A DNA stretch of 36,917 nucleotides from Deltaproteobacteria bacterium (GCA_026388735.1 JAPLJG010000091.1:1-36917); one strand, 5' to 3'; shown: positions 1 through 9,217, counted from the stretch's first letter. Numbers and translations: made by a program. The notes: a model not told the origin generated them from the sequence alone.

Positions 1-1
1 G

Positions 2-1234
2 GAAGCGTTGCTCCTGCGCGACGATATCTTTTTTCTGGCCGAGAGGATGAATTTCCCTGGGGTTATCGGCAAAGACCCGGAGGTCATGGCCAAGCTTGCT
101 GCCGCCGCGAAGATGGGGAAAAGGGTGGATGGCCACGCCCCGGGCTTGCGGGGGGACGCGCTGGCGGCTTACGCCCAGGCAGGAATCTCCACGGATCATG
201 AATCGGGCACCCTGGCGGAATGTTACGAGAAAATGGCCTTGGGCATGAAAATCATGCTGCGCCAGGGTTCAAGCGCCCGCGAATTTGAGGTGTTGCATCC
301 GCTCATCACCAGCCATCCCGGCCAATGCATGCTCTGTAGCGATGATCTGAAACCGGCCGATCTGGCCTGCGGCCACATCAACCTGCTGGTTAAACAGGGG
401 CTCAGCCTGGGGCATAATCTCTTTGATCTCCTGCAATGCGCCTGCGTCAACCCGGTGCGCCATTACGGGCTCGGGGTGGGGCTGCTGCAACAGGGAGATC
501 CGGCGGATTTTATCATGGTCGACGCCATCGAGCGCATGGAGGTCAACGCTACCTGGATCAATGGCGAGATGGTCAGCGAGGGGGGACAAGCCCTCTTTGC
601 GGCTGCGCAGCCCATGCCGATCAACCAGTTTCGTGCCGCGCCGCTTACGGCTGGGCAGTTGCAGTTGCAGGCAAGAGGATCGCGGATCAAGGTCATTGAG
701 GTGACCGACGGCCAGATTGTCACCGGTTGCGGATTTTACCCCGTACCTCAAGGCAGTACCGTGGTCGCGGCGGACCCGGACACGGACTTGTTGAAGATCC
801 TGGTCCAGAACCGTTATGCGCCAGCGCCCCCGGCCATAGGCTTTGTCCGCGGCTTTGGCCTCAAACGCGGGGCCATGGCCTCCTCCATCGCCCACGACTC
901 CCACAACCTCATTGCCATCGGCAGCAATGATCAGGATCTGGCCCGGGCCGTGAATCTACTTGGGGAAAGCGGCGGCGGTATCTGTTTTGTCTGCGGGGAG
1001 GAGGAGCGGATGATGGCGCTGCCGGTGGCAGGCCTCATGGGGCTAGGCAGTTGCGAAGAGATGGCCAGAGACTACAGCGTCATTGAGCAGCGGGTCAAGG
1101 AAAACGGCAGCCAGCTGCACACCCCTTTCATGACCATGGCCTTTCTCGCCCTGCCCGTGATCCCGGCCTTGAAGATTACCGATTTGGGCCTTTTTGACGT
1201 GGAAAAATTTGAACTGACCGATCTCTTTGTCTGA
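2..1234 (+). CDS. ade: Adenine deaminase, 5'-truncated by window edge
   Basis: Adenine deaminase converts adenine to hypoxanthine and ammonia in purine salvage. The frame is open from the first bases, so the gene begins outside the window and about 410 C-terminal residues are present. Visible family signatures are the metal-site stretch around HESGTLAE, the SDDLKP segment holding the catalytic Asp, a composite amidohydrolase strand region (GDPADFIMVD), and the characteristic C-terminal domain with IAHDSHNLIAIG and ICFVCGEEERMMALPVAG. These C-terminal motifs distinguish adenine deaminase from other amidohydrolases. The gene converges on phoB with only 27 bases between the two stops, and I see no clear terminator there. 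The apparent TTG start at base 8 is an artefact of the cut. Confidence 0.93.
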   Translation, partial: EALLLRDDIFFLAERMNFPGVIGKDPEVMAKLAAAAKMGKRVDGHAPGLRGDALAAYAQAGISTDHESGTLAECYEKMALGMKIMLRQGSSAREFEVLHPLITSHPGQCMLCSDDLKPADLACGHINLLVKQGLSLGHNLFDLLQCACVNPVRHYGLGVGLLQQGDPADFIMVDAIERMEVNATWINGEMVSEGGQALFAAAQPMPINQFRAAPLTAGQLQLQARGSRIKVIEVTDGQIVTGCGFYPVPQGSTVVAADPDTDLLKILVQNRYAPAPPAIGFVRGFGLKRGAMASSIAHDSHNLIAIGSNDQDLARAVNLLGESGGGICFVCGEEERMMALPVAGLMGLGSCEEMARDYSVIEQRVKENGSQLHTPFMTMAFLALPVIPALKITDLGLFDVEKFELTDLFV

Positions 1235-1261
1235 GAGCTGCGGATAGCTTGCCGGCCAACC

Positions 1262-1963
1262 CTACCCCTGCATGCGGTAGCCGATACCACGCACGGTTTC
1301 GATGTATTTCCCCGCCTCGCCCAATTTCTTCCTCAGCCCGAACACCTGCACATCCACGGCTCTTGGGGTGATGACATAGTCGTAGCCCCTAACCCCGTCG
1401 ATGATCTGCTGCCGGTTGAAGACCCAGCCCGGCCGTCTGGCCAGGAGCTCCAGGATGGAAAATTCAGTCACGGTCAGGGTGATGGCCTCGTCACCAATCA
1501 ACACCTCATAGCGGTTGGGGTCGATGGTGATCCCGTGGATGGTCAGCGGGCCGGTTTTCTTGTTTCCGCCCCCCTCTTCGCTCAACCCCTCCTTGCGACG
1601 CAACGCCGCCTTGATTCGGGAGATGAGGATCTTGGGGCTGAAGGGCTTGGTGATATAGTCGTCCGCCCCGAGATCGAGGCCTGCGGCCATGTCGTTTTCC
1701 TCGCTCTTGGCGGTGAGCATGACTATGGGCAGGTTCTTGGTCTTGGGATCTTTGCGCACCAGCTTGCAGATCTCGAAGCCATTGAGGCCGGGGAGCATGA
1801 GGTCCAGGACGATCAGCTCCGGCTTTTCCCGCTTGATGACATTAAGCGCCTGTTCTCCGTTGTCGGCATAGAGCACATGGAACCCGGCCTTGGCCAGGTT
1901 GTAGCCCACCAGCTGCTGGATGTTTTCGTCGTCTTCCACGACAAGGATGGTTTCTCTGGCCAT
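1262..1963 (-). CDS. phoB: Phosphate-regulon response regulator PhoB
   Basis: A 233-aa OmpR/PhoB-type response regulator. The receiver domain covers residues 1-120, with the acidic pocket D11-D12, phospho-acceptor D54 (IVLDLMLPG), T84 and K106 (DYITKPF). The DNA-binding winged helix follows at about residues 140-233 and ends in the usual GIGYRM signature. It lies 30 bases after phoU, with a good Shine-Dalgarno (AGGAG) before the ATG, and is the last gene of the pst-phoU-phoB run. Its kinase partner phoR is not adjacent but 26 kb away at 28555-30363. The assignment to PhoB rather than another OmpR-family regulator rests on the pst/phoU context plus the domain sequence. Confidence 0.92.
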   Translation of the reverse strand: MARETILVVEDDENIQQLVGYNLAKAGFHVLYADNGEQALNVIKREKPELIVLDLMLPGLNGFEICKLVRKDPKTKNLPIVMLTAKSEENDMAAGLDLGADDYITKPFSPKILISRIKAALRRKEGLSEEGGGNKKTGPLTIHGITIDPNRYEVLIGDEAITLTVTEFSILELLARRPGWVFNRQQIIDGVRGYDYVITPRAVDVQVFGLRKKLGEAGKYIETVRGIGYRMQG

Positions 1964-1993
1964 TGCTTTCTCCTGAGCAGGTTTCCTGTAAGG

Positions 1994-2677
1994 CTATCGC
2001 GTTATATGATGGCGGACAATCTTGCCCTGCGCCATATAAATAATATCTTCGCAGATTTTGGTGCAGTGATCGGCGATGCGTTCGAGGCTTCTGGCCACGC
2101 TGATCAGCTTGGCCAGATAGACATGCTGGCTCGGATCACGCATGATGATCTCTTCCATCTGGTCGCGGATCGCTCCTTTGGCCCGATCCACCTCGTCATC
2201 CTCCAGGCACACCTTGTAGGCAAGGTCGGTGTCTTCGTTGACAAAGGCATCCATTGTATTGTGAAACATCCAGGCGGTTTTTTCAAACATGGCGTTGAAC
2301 ATCTCCGGAATCTGCATGGCCTCGGAGGCAAATTTGACCGGATCAACGGCATGGAGCAGGAGGACCTTGTCGGCAATCTTGGCGGCCAGGTCGCCGATGC
2401 GTTCTAGATCGTTGTTGATTTTAAGCACCGTGACGATAAAGCGCAGGTCTCCGGCCACGGGCTGATGCAGGGCAAGGAGGCGCAGGCATTCCTCCTCCAC
2501 GTTGATCTCGAAGGTGTCGATCTCATCCTTATCCTGGGCGATAACCTGGCGGGCCAGATCGGGATTTTTTTCCCACAGGGCCTTGAACGATTTTCGCATG
2601 TTTTCCTGCACCGCCGTGCCGAGATAGACGATCTGGTTTTTGAGTTTTTCTATTTCTGTCTGAATGTTGCCAGCCAT
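1994..2677 (-). CDS. phoU: Phosphate signalling protein PhoU
   Basis: A 227-aa all-helical protein with two PhoU repeats. Each repeat carries the family's acidic metal-binding segment (E/DxxxD), visible as DEIDTFEINVEEECLR in the first and DDEVDRAKGAI in the second. PhoU links the Pst transporter to PhoR/PhoB and holds the pho response off when phosphate is plentiful. The start at 2677 is preceded by AAGGAG, and phoB follows after 30 bases. Upstream it is separated from pstB by an unusual 415-bp spacer filled with palindromic repeats, whereas pstB-phoU gaps are normally short. Confidence 0.93.
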   Translation of the reverse strand: MAGNIQTEIEKLKNQIVYLGTAVQENMRKSFKALWEKNPDLARQVIAQDKDEIDTFEINVEEECLRLLALHQPVAGDLRFIVTVLKINNDLERIGDLAAKIADKVLLLHAVDPVKFASEAMQIPEMFNAMFEKTAWMFHNTMDAFVNEDTDLAYKVCLEDDEVDRAKGAIRDQMEEIIMRDPSQHVYLAKLISVARSLERIADHCTKICEDIIYMAQGKIVRHHITR

Positions 2678-2764
2678 GGCAGTTTCTCCTTATTATTTCA
2701 TAAAACACCGCTTCGAGCGGATAATCCGGAAAGGTTTGACTGATCCGGCGTGGTAGCAAGCATG

Positions 2765-2980
2765 TTTGTTCATTTTCTTTGTTTGCCCAAAGAAAACGAA
2801 CCAAAAGAAAGGGCACCCCGTCACTCGCCGTGTGAGCAAGTCACACTGCTGTCCCGCCGCAGGCGGGATGCCCTGCGCTGCTCGCCTTGGCCGGGCGCTT
2901 GCAAACTCGGCTTCGCCTCAAACAGTGCAAGCACCTTATTCGGCCAAGGCTGTGCTGCTCGGCGGCGTGACAATGGGAAA
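2765..2980. repeat. Composite palindromic intergenic element between phoU and pstB
   Basis: This stretch carries nested inverted repeats and no credible gene. A first hairpin has arms GTTCATTTTCTTTG and CAAAGAAAACGAAC (about 2767-2801, one mismatch). A small CCCGCC/GGCGGG hairpin lies near 2862. A larger one around 2886-2950 is bounded by CCTTGGCCG and CGGCCAAGG, with inner arms GCTTGCA/TGCAAGC. The opening TTTCTTTG...AAAGAAA block followed by GGGCACCCCG resembles a repeat I have often seen between genes in proteobacterial genomes. Short open frames here are not protein-like. It directly adjoins the covarying palindrome at 2986-3089. Confidence 0.6.
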
Positions 2981-2985
2981 GTTCG

Positions 2986-3089
2986 TAACCGGCCAGCAGT
3001 GCCGCAGATGCGCGGAAGAGGTCTGCGAAGTGTGCTATTGCACATGCGCAGGCCGATGACAAAGCAGATGCGGTGCTGCTGGACGGTTA
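2986..3089. repeat. Dispersed 104-bp covarying palindrome, copy 1 (after pstB)
   Basis: The outer arms begin TAACCGGCCAGCAG and end CTGCTGGACGGTTA, continue inward through CCGCAGATGC/GCAGATGCGG, and enclose an inner hairpin GGTCTGCGAAGTGTGC-TATT-GCACATGCGCAGGCC. A second copy is at 24121-24228, identical over most of the core from GAAGTGTGCTATTGCACATG onward. Paired differences keep the arms complementary: AACCG/CGGTT here against AACTG/CAGTT there, and CCGCA/TGCGG against CCACA/TGTGG. On the transcribed (minus) strand it begins 3 bases after the pstB stop codon. It may act as a transcript-stabilising or processing stem, or be a small non-autonomous mobile palindrome. Confidence 0.75.
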
Positions 3090-3092
3090 TAA

Positions 3093-3830
<738 letters not shown>

Positions 3831-3847
3831 TGCGTGGTTCTGTCTCC

Positions 3848-5440
3848 TTATACATCGACCACGGAATGGCGTTGTCGCATCTTGTTGCGCAGATGGATGG
3901 CCGTGCTGGTCATGGCCAGCACGATCAGGATCAGCAGCAGGGTGGTGACATAGACCATGGGTTTGGCTGCCTCCACGTTGGGGGACTGAAAGCCGATGTC
4001 ATAGATATGAAACCCGAGGTGCATGAATTTTCGGTCCAGGTGCAGATAGGGAAAGACTCCGTCCAGGGGCAGGGCCGGGGCCAGCTTGACCACCCCGGTG
4101 ATCATCAGCGGGGCTACCTCGCCCGCAGCTCGGGCCATGGCCAGGATGAAGCCGGTGAGGATGCCTGGGGAGGCCATGGGCAGCAGGATTCTGGTCAGGG
4201 TTTGGAGCTTGGTGGCGGCCAGGGCCTGGGAGCCTTCCCGGATGCCGGGAGGGATGGAGCCCAGGGCCTCTTCCGTAGCGACGATCACCACCGGCACGGT
4301 GAGCAGCCCCAGGGTGAGGCTGGTCCAGAGGATGCCGCCAGTGCCGAAGGTCGGGGTGGGCAAGCGCTCCGGGAAAAACAGCTGGTCGATCCCGCCGCCG
4401 ATCCCGTAGACAAAAAAGCCCAGACCGAAGATGCCGTACACAATGGAGGGGATGCCCGCCAGGTTGTTGACCGCGATGCGGACCATCTTTACCAGCCAAC
4501 CGTCCTTGGCGTATTCGCGTAGATAGATGCCGGCCAGCACGCCGAGGGGAAAGGAGAGTATGCTCATGAGAAAGATCAACATGACGGTGCCGAAGATGGC
4601 TGGGAAGAGCCCGCCCTCGGTGTTTGATTCCCGGGGCTCGTCAAAGAAAAGTTCCCGCAGCCGCTCCAGGTAATAGCCGCACTTGGCGAAAAAGGACATG
4701 GCGTTCGGCTGGTAGGCGCGGATGATGTTGGGCAGGGCGATGGCCTTGGTTCGACCATTGGCATCGGTGAAGATCGCCTGATTGGTGGCAAGGGTCGCGG
4801 CTTTTTTGCCGAGGATGGAGACCAGCGCCTCGAACTCGGTCTTAAGCCCCTGCTTCTCCCCTTGCAGGGCGGCCAGCGCGGGGGTGCCTTCTTCCTTATT
4901 GTAGCGGGCCTTGGCCAGGTGGTGATCGATCAGTTCCACCCGGCGGTTGAGGTTGGCTATCTTTTTACCGAGAAGATCGACCTCTTTTTTTCTTGAGTCG
5001 AGAGCAGCAATGGTCTGGGCCAGGCTGTTTGAGCCGGAGGCGGGCGGGGAGATGCCCTTGACCTCAAGCTCGCTGAGGTAGCCGTAAAAATTACCGTACT
5101 CCTGGCGCTCAAGCACCTGGACATTCTCAGGAAAGCTGAGGCTGACAATGGAGTTTGTGTCCACCCATTTAAAATCCAGGCCGTAGAGATCCCGGTTGCC
5201 GATCTTGAATTGGATTCGTTTGTTTGCTGTGCCAGGAATGGTCTCTTCCTGAACAATCTCCCCGAGGAGATGCTGGCCATCGCTCATGGTTGCCAGGGCG
5301 ACCTTTTTCGGCCAGAAGACCGCGAGGCCGTTGGCCATCACCACATAGAAGAGCAGCAGGGTTAAAAAAAGGATCAGGGAAAGGGCAAGGCCCGTGGCCC
5401 AGACGAATGGCTCTCCCTGCCGCCAGAATTTTTTGGTCAT
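3848..5440 (-). CDS. pstA: Phosphate ABC transporter permease PstA with large extracytoplasmic insert
   Basis: An inner-membrane permease half of the Pst importer, 530 aa against about 280-300 for a standard PstA. One N-terminal membrane helix (about residues 15-38) is followed by roughly 230 extra residues. These include a beta-rich part and a charged helical stretch (about 140-205, [19 protein letters not shown]) that looks like a coiled coil. The canonical permease core starts near residue 280 ([21 protein letters not shown]). It has the EAA-type loop [21 protein letters not shown] and ends in a membrane helix. The stop TAA overlaps the ribosome-binding region of pstB. A GGAG site precedes ATG 5440. 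Confidence 0.9.
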   Translation of the reverse strand: MTKKFWRQGEPFVWATGLALSLILFLTLLLFYVVMANGLAVFWPKKVALATMSDGQHLLGEIVQEETIPGTANKRIQFKIGNRDLYGLDFKWVDTNSIVSLSFPENVQVLERQEYGNFYGYLSELEVKGISPPASGSNSLAQTIAALDSRKKEVDLLGKKIANLNRRVELIDHHLAKARYNKEEGTPALAALQGEKQGLKTEFEALVSILGKKAATLATNQAIFTDANGRTKAIALPNIIRAYQPNAMSFFAKCGYYLERLRELFFDEPRESNTEGGLFPAIFGTVMLIFLMSILSFPLGVLAGIYLREYAKDGWLVKMVRIAVNNLAGIPSIVYGIFGLGFFVYGIGGGIDQLFFPERLPTPTFGTGGILWTSLTLGLLTVPVVIVATEEALGSIPPGIREGSQALAATKLQTLTRILLPMASPGILTGFILAMARAAGEVAPLMITGVVKLAPALPLDGVFPYLHLDRKFMHLGFHIYDIGFQSPNVEAAKPMVYVTTLLLILIVLAMTSTAIHLRNKMRQRHSVVDV

Positions 5441-5495
5441 AATGTTTTCTCCAAAGTAATGCAGTGTTGCCCAGATAGAGTCTTGCCCAGAATTT

Positions 5496-5660
5496 CCCCC
5501 ACCCTTGACGGGAGGGGGCCAGGGGGTGGGTGAAGCTCAAGCCGGCACCGTTTCATGTTCATGGCAAGTTCCCCCTCTCCCTAGCCCTCCCCCGCCCGGG
5601 GGGAGGGAACTTTTGGGATTTTTATAGCTTCTTGTTTTCGTGTCCTTTCGTGGGGTTCGT
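5496..5660. repeat. G/C-tract palindromes and CACGAA-type repeat between pstC and pstA
   Basis: The 232-bp pstC-pstA spacer holds two purine/pyrimidine-skewed hairpins and a short tandem motif. Hairpin 1 pairs CCCACCC (5498-5504) with GGGTGGG (5524-5530). Hairpin 2 spans 5566-5612 with outer arms AAGTTCCC/GGGAACTT and an inner 9-bp stem CCCTCCCCC/GGGGGAGGG. Next to the pstC stop, TTCGTG occurs three times at about 10-bp spacing (5637, 5647, 5656), which is CACGAA on the transcribed strand. Such motifs recur between genes in many environmental proteobacteria. Within the operon they could tune how much pstA-pstB message follows pstC. Confidence 0.6.
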
Positions 5661-5672
5661 GGCTAACAATCC

Positions 5673-7892
5673 TCAATACCGTCCATATTTTTTCCGCAGC
5701 CGTTCGCGGACCAGCTCTGCCCCGGTGTTTACCAGAAAGGTCAGGGCAAAGAGCATGGAGGCGCAGAGGAAGAGCACCCGGTACAGGGTGCCGCCCATGG
5801 GCGCTTCCGGAATCTCCACGGCGATGTTGGCGGACAGGGTCCGCATGCCGTTGAAGATCGACCAATCGAGGATCGGGGTGTTGCCGGTGGCCATGAGGAC
5901 GATCATGGTTTCCCCCACTGCCCGGCCAAAGCCGATCATGATCGCGGCAAAGATACCGGGGCTGGCCGAGGGCAGCACCACCCGCCAGATCGTCTGCCAG
6001 CGGCTGGCGCCCAGGGCCAGAGAGGCCGCGGTCAGGCTGGGCGGGATGTTGGAAATGGCATCCTCGGTGATGGAAAAGATGATGGGAATCACCGCGATGC
6101 CAAGGCCGAAGGCGATGATAATGCAGTTGCGCTGGTCATAGCGCAGGCCCAGGTCGTTGTAGAGCCATTGCTTGAAGTTGCCGGCAAAGAGCAGCTGCTC
6201 CACGGTGGGGGCGATTCCCATGGCCAGGGCCGTGGCCAAAAGGATAACCGGCGCCAGCATCAGGAACTCATGACCGTTGCAGAAGTTTTGCAGGGTCGGC
6301 GTTTTGTAGAATGGCCTGAGCGCGGCCATGATCCCGACAAAAATCAGGGGCAGAAAAAGCACGGACAGGATTACGGTGAGAATGGCCTTTTCCACGATGG
6401 GCGCCAGCCAGAGGGCGATGAGGAAACCGATGACCACCGAGGGGATCGAGGCCATGATCTCCACCACCGGTTTGATGGTTTTCTTGAAGGTGGGGGGGCT
6501 GAACTGGCTGGTGTAGACCGCGCCGAAGATGGCAAGCGGCACGGCAAAGACCATGGCGTACAGGGTTCCCTTGAGGGTGCCGAACAGCAGCGGGACCAAG
6601 CTGAGTTTCGGCTCAAAATCATCGGACGCGGACGAGGACTGCCAGACATATTCCGGCTTGTCGTAGCTTTCGTACCAGACCTTGCCAAACAGGGTTTTCA
6701 GGCTGATTTCCGGGTGCGGGGCATCGATCTTCCAGACGGTAAGGTTGTTGCCGTCCAGTCCGATCAGGCTGTTGCCCTGGCCGGAGATGCCCACCATGTC
6801 CAGGGGTGGGTCAAGGCTCAGCAGGTGTTTTTCGCTGGTCATATGGTCAAAATGAGCCTTGCCGTCAAAGCCAAGGCTGATGAGGGACTTGGAGCGGCGG
6901 GTGGGAATGATGCTCTCCACCGAGGTCTGGTGGCTGGCCAGGGTATGGGTTTTGCGGAGCCTCTGCGCCCGGCCTTCGCCTTCCCCGGTCCAGACCTGGC
7001 TCCAGGTGGCAAGGCCGCCCTCGGCATCGCCCACCGCCACCGAGATATCGCCAAAAACCATGGCCAGAGCGGTGACGGGCTTGTCTCCCGGTACGGCCAC
7101 CACATTGTCGGTGCGTGTGGCTGCCGCATTTTCCCTCAGATCCCAACGCAACAGGCTGCCGGTGTCGGTGCCGGCAAACAGGGTGGCGCCCTTCTCGTCC
7201 AGGGTGAAGGCGGAAATCCTGCCGGGCAGTTCTTCTGCGATCAGAAAAGAAAATGTCTCTTTTTTCTGATTGTCGAAGATATCGGTGGTTATGACCTCGT
7301 GATCTATTTGGAACCGGTTGTTTGCCAGGAGCGCCACCTGGGTCAGGCGCCCTTCGTGGTTGCGAACCATCATGCTCTTGACCGGGGCAGGGTAGCGGCG
7401 GGCAGGGTATTCGCCCATCCGGGTGATTTCCGGTTGGACGGTCCGTTGGCCGAACTCGTCATAGAGCAGCCGAAAGTCCACCTGGGAGACGGTGACGCTG
7501 TTGTCCTCCCAGAGGATGGCAAAGACGTTGTTCTTGTTGCTCTCGACGGATTGCACCTTTGCCTTTTTGGCTGAGGCGGGGGCGCTAAAAAAAGCCTTGC
7601 CGGAGGCGAGATTGTAGAAGGAAAAGAGTCCGGTACTGTCCAGGGTAAAGCCCACTTCCTGGGTATCGTCCATGCCCACGGCAAGAACAGGGGCGTGCCC
7701 AGGTCCGACCGACACGCGGTGGATGATTTCGGCGCTGGCCGGCTGAAAAAGCGGCAGGGTTACCCGGACGATCAGGACCAGAATGGCGATGACGCTGGCA
7801 ATAACCAGCAGACCGCCACAGGTGATGGCTCGGGTGGCAAGGCGATCCTGCCGACGGACTTTTTTGATGAATTGTTTGTCGAGTTTCTGCAT
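5673..7892 (-). CDS. pstC: Phosphate ABC transporter permease PstC with large periplasmic domain
   Basis: Permease partner of PstA, 739 aa, more than twice the usual 300-330. An N-terminal membrane helix lies at about residues 23-46 (LLVIASVIAILVLIVRVTL). It is followed by some 390 residues of repeated beta-strand blocks, each with short Gly/Asp turns and WD-like phrases (LLRWDLRENA, GGLATWSQVW). I read this as a probable beta-propeller facing the periplasm. The transport core begins near residue 430 (LVPLLFGTLKGTLYAMVF) and contains the loop AISNIPPSLTAASLALGASR. Related long PstC proteins exist in other proteobacteria, so the extension is a known variant, but its role is not established. 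AAGGA precedes the ATG. Confidence 0.9.
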   Translation of the reverse strand: MQKLDKQFIKKVRRQDRLATRAITCGGLLVIASVIAILVLIVRVTLPLFQPASAEIIHRVSVGPGHAPVLAVGMDDTQEVGFTLDSTGLFSFYNLASGKAFFSAPASAKKAKVQSVESNKNNVFAILWEDNSVTVSQVDFRLLYDEFGQRTVQPEITRMGEYPARRYPAPVKSMMVRNHEGRLTQVALLANNRFQIDHEVITTDIFDNQKKETFSFLIAEELPGRISAFTLDEKGATLFAGTDTGSLLRWDLRENAAATRTDNVVAVPGDKPVTALAMVFGDISVAVGDAEGGLATWSQVWTGEGEGRAQRLRKTHTLASHQTSVESIIPTRRSKSLISLGFDGKAHFDHMTSEKHLLSLDPPLDMVGISGQGNSLIGLDGNNLTVWKIDAPHPEISLKTLFGKVWYESYDKPEYVWQSSSASDDFEPKLSLVPLLFGTLKGTLYAMVFAVPLAIFGAVYTSQFSPPTFKKTIKPVVEIMASIPSVVIGFLIALWLAPIVEKAILTVILSVLFLPLIFVGIMAALRPFYKTPTLQNFCNGHEFLMLAPVILLATALAMGIAPTVEQLLFAGNFKQWLYNDLGLRYDQRNCIIIAFGLGIAVIPIIFSITEDAISNIPPSLTAASLALGASRWQTIWRVVLPSASPGIFAAIMIGFGRAVGETMIVLMATGNTPILDWSIFNGMRTLSANIAVEIPEAPMGGTLYRVLFLCASMLFALTFLVNTGAELVRERLRKKYGRY

Positions 7893-7943
7893 GGTGTTCC
7901 TTGCTCTTCTGGGTCGTGCCGCGGTAGTGCATCTACCGGGGAA

Positions 7944-7987
7944 GCCCCCGGGAAGACCTGCCCGTCGGCGTTGGTCTTCCCGGGGGC
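7944..7987. other. Perfect 15-bp stem-loop between pstS and pstC
   Basis: GCCCCCGGGAAGACC (7944-7958) and GGTCTTCCCGGGGGC (7973-7987) pair perfectly around a 14-base loop. There is no U-run after it on the minus strand, so it is not a classic terminator. A strong stem just after a binding-protein gene usually protects the upstream message and lowers expression of the permease genes. Here it sits about 40 bases after pstS and about 50 bases before pstC. Confidence 0.8.
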
Positions 7988-8025
7988 CGGGAGGTGAACT
8001 TGTGTCCGGCCACAGCCGGGGAGGG

Positions 8026-8996
8026 TTATTTAAGCTTGGCCAATTCTTTTTCGACTACTTTGGCCGGCAGGGGCAGGAAGCCGTCTTTCACCACGATCTC
8101 CTGGCCAGCCTTGGAAAGGATGTATTTGAGGAATTCGGCGGTCTGTGCGGGCATGGGCTTGTTCGGCTCCTTGGCCACATAGATGTACAGGGTTCTGGAA
8201 AGCGGGTAACTGCCGCTCAGCACGTTGGCGTAGTTGGCTTCCTGGGCTTTTTCCCCTTTCTTATTGCTCAGGGAGACGGCCTTGACCCCGGAAGTTTTGT
8301 AGCCAATGCCGGAGTAGCCGATGCCGTTACGATCCTCGGTGATTCCCATTACCACCGAAGCGGAGCCGGGTTGTTCTTTGACGGTATCTTTATAGTCGCC
8401 TTTGGACAGGGCATGTTCCTTGAAATAACCATAGGTGCCGGAGGCGGAGTTACGGCCGTAGATGCTGATGGGCGCCTGCTGCCAGGGGCCGGTAAGACCC
8501 AGTTGACCCCAAGTGGTGATTTCCTCTGGGTGCCCGCCCTTACGGGTTTTGGAGAAAATCGCGTCAACCTCTTGCAGGCTCATTTCCTTGATTGGGTTGT
8601 CTTTATGCACATAAACGGCCAGGGAGTCCAGGGCTACGCCGATCTTGGTCGGGGCATAGCCGTATTTCTTGGTGAAGGCGTCTATCTCCTCGGATTTCAT
8701 CTCTCTGGACATGGGGCCAAGCTGGGCGGTGCCGGAAATGAGAGCGGGCGGTGCGGTGCTTGAGCCCTTGCCCTCGATCTGGATACGAACATTGGGATAT
8801 TCCTTGCGGAAGCCTTCAGCCCAGTACCGATGCTGTCGAGATTGCCGGATACGCCGCTTGTTTTTTTATAGGCGGGGGTTTTGGGGTCCACGCTGATATT
8901 GTCGGCAAAAGCGCCCGTGGCGGCGACGGCGACCAGGCAGCCTGCCAACGCAGCCTTGGTGAGTGAGCGGGTTAAAAAGCCTTTTTGCATCGTCAT
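8026..8996 (-). pseudogene. pstS: Phosphate-binding protein PstS, disrupted by internal deletion/frameshift
   Basis: The periplasmic phosphate receptor of the Pst system, seen in two frames. Frame 1 (8996 to about 8825) gives a signal peptide ending AFA, then VSGNLDSIG at residue 57. Frame 2 resumes at about 8823 with [32 protein letters not shown] and the rest of the protein to 8026. Members of this family normally read SIG-SDTLNNLMTL-WAEGF. Those ten residues, about 28 bases, are missing at the junction around 8821-8828. The loss removes the N-terminal phosphate-contacting loop and shifts the frame. An internal ATG at 8712 would yield only a 228-aa fragment without a signal peptide. A real mutation or an assembly error are both possible. 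AAGGAG precedes the start. Confidence 0.85.
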
Positions 8997-9055
8997 GTTT
9001 GTCTCTCCTTAAGTGAAGTTACAGATGGCTTATGCCGGTTTGTGACCTAGTCAGT

Positions 9056-9161
9056 GAGCCGTCGTTAAAAAAACAACTTGAACAATTGTGATCCAGCGAA
9101 CGGCATAAGGAGCCGTAACGAAAGAATCAAGAGAAAGTACAGGTCGTTTTGTAACGGCTCC
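9056..9161. repeat. Three-segment GGAGCCGT palindrome, copy 1 (pstS leader)
   Basis: The 5' arm GAGCCGTCGTTAAAAAAAC (from 9056) pairs with the 3' arm ending GTAACGGCTCC (to 9161). Between them a third copy, GGAGCCGTAAC, lies inside the conserved block CGGCATAAGGAGCCGTAA (9101-9118). The 3' arm can therefore pair with either upstream segment. A second copy with the same order lies at 32613-32713. On the minus strand it falls between a candidate pstS promoter (about 9175-9217) and the pstS start at 8996, so it would form most of a leader RNA. Confidence 0.7.
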
Positions 9162-9174
9162 TAAATCTGCCCCC

Positions 9175-9217
9175 ACTATGGCCCCTGATTGTTAGAATTT
9201 TATTAGGGTTTGATTAG
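9175..9217 (-). promoter_or_regulatory. Candidate PhoB-dependent promoter of pstS
   Basis: TTAG recurs at 9192, 9203 and 9214, an exact 11-bp period, which on the pstS strand reads as three CTAA-cored repeats. PhoB dimers bind direct repeats of 11 bp, and their sites sit about 10 bp before the -10 element. Here, 10 bases past the last repeat is CATAGT (9180-9175), a 4/6 match to TATAAT. The core differs from the enterobacterial CTGTCAT, so the call rests on spacing and gene context. Confidence 0.45.

Noticed and set aside
6168-7574. A 468-codon open frame on the strand opposite pstC
   Set aside because: It lies wholly inside pstC, its translation is skewed to Gly/Asp/His/Gln as expected of a GC-rich antisense shadow, and it has no ribosome-binding site or family motif.
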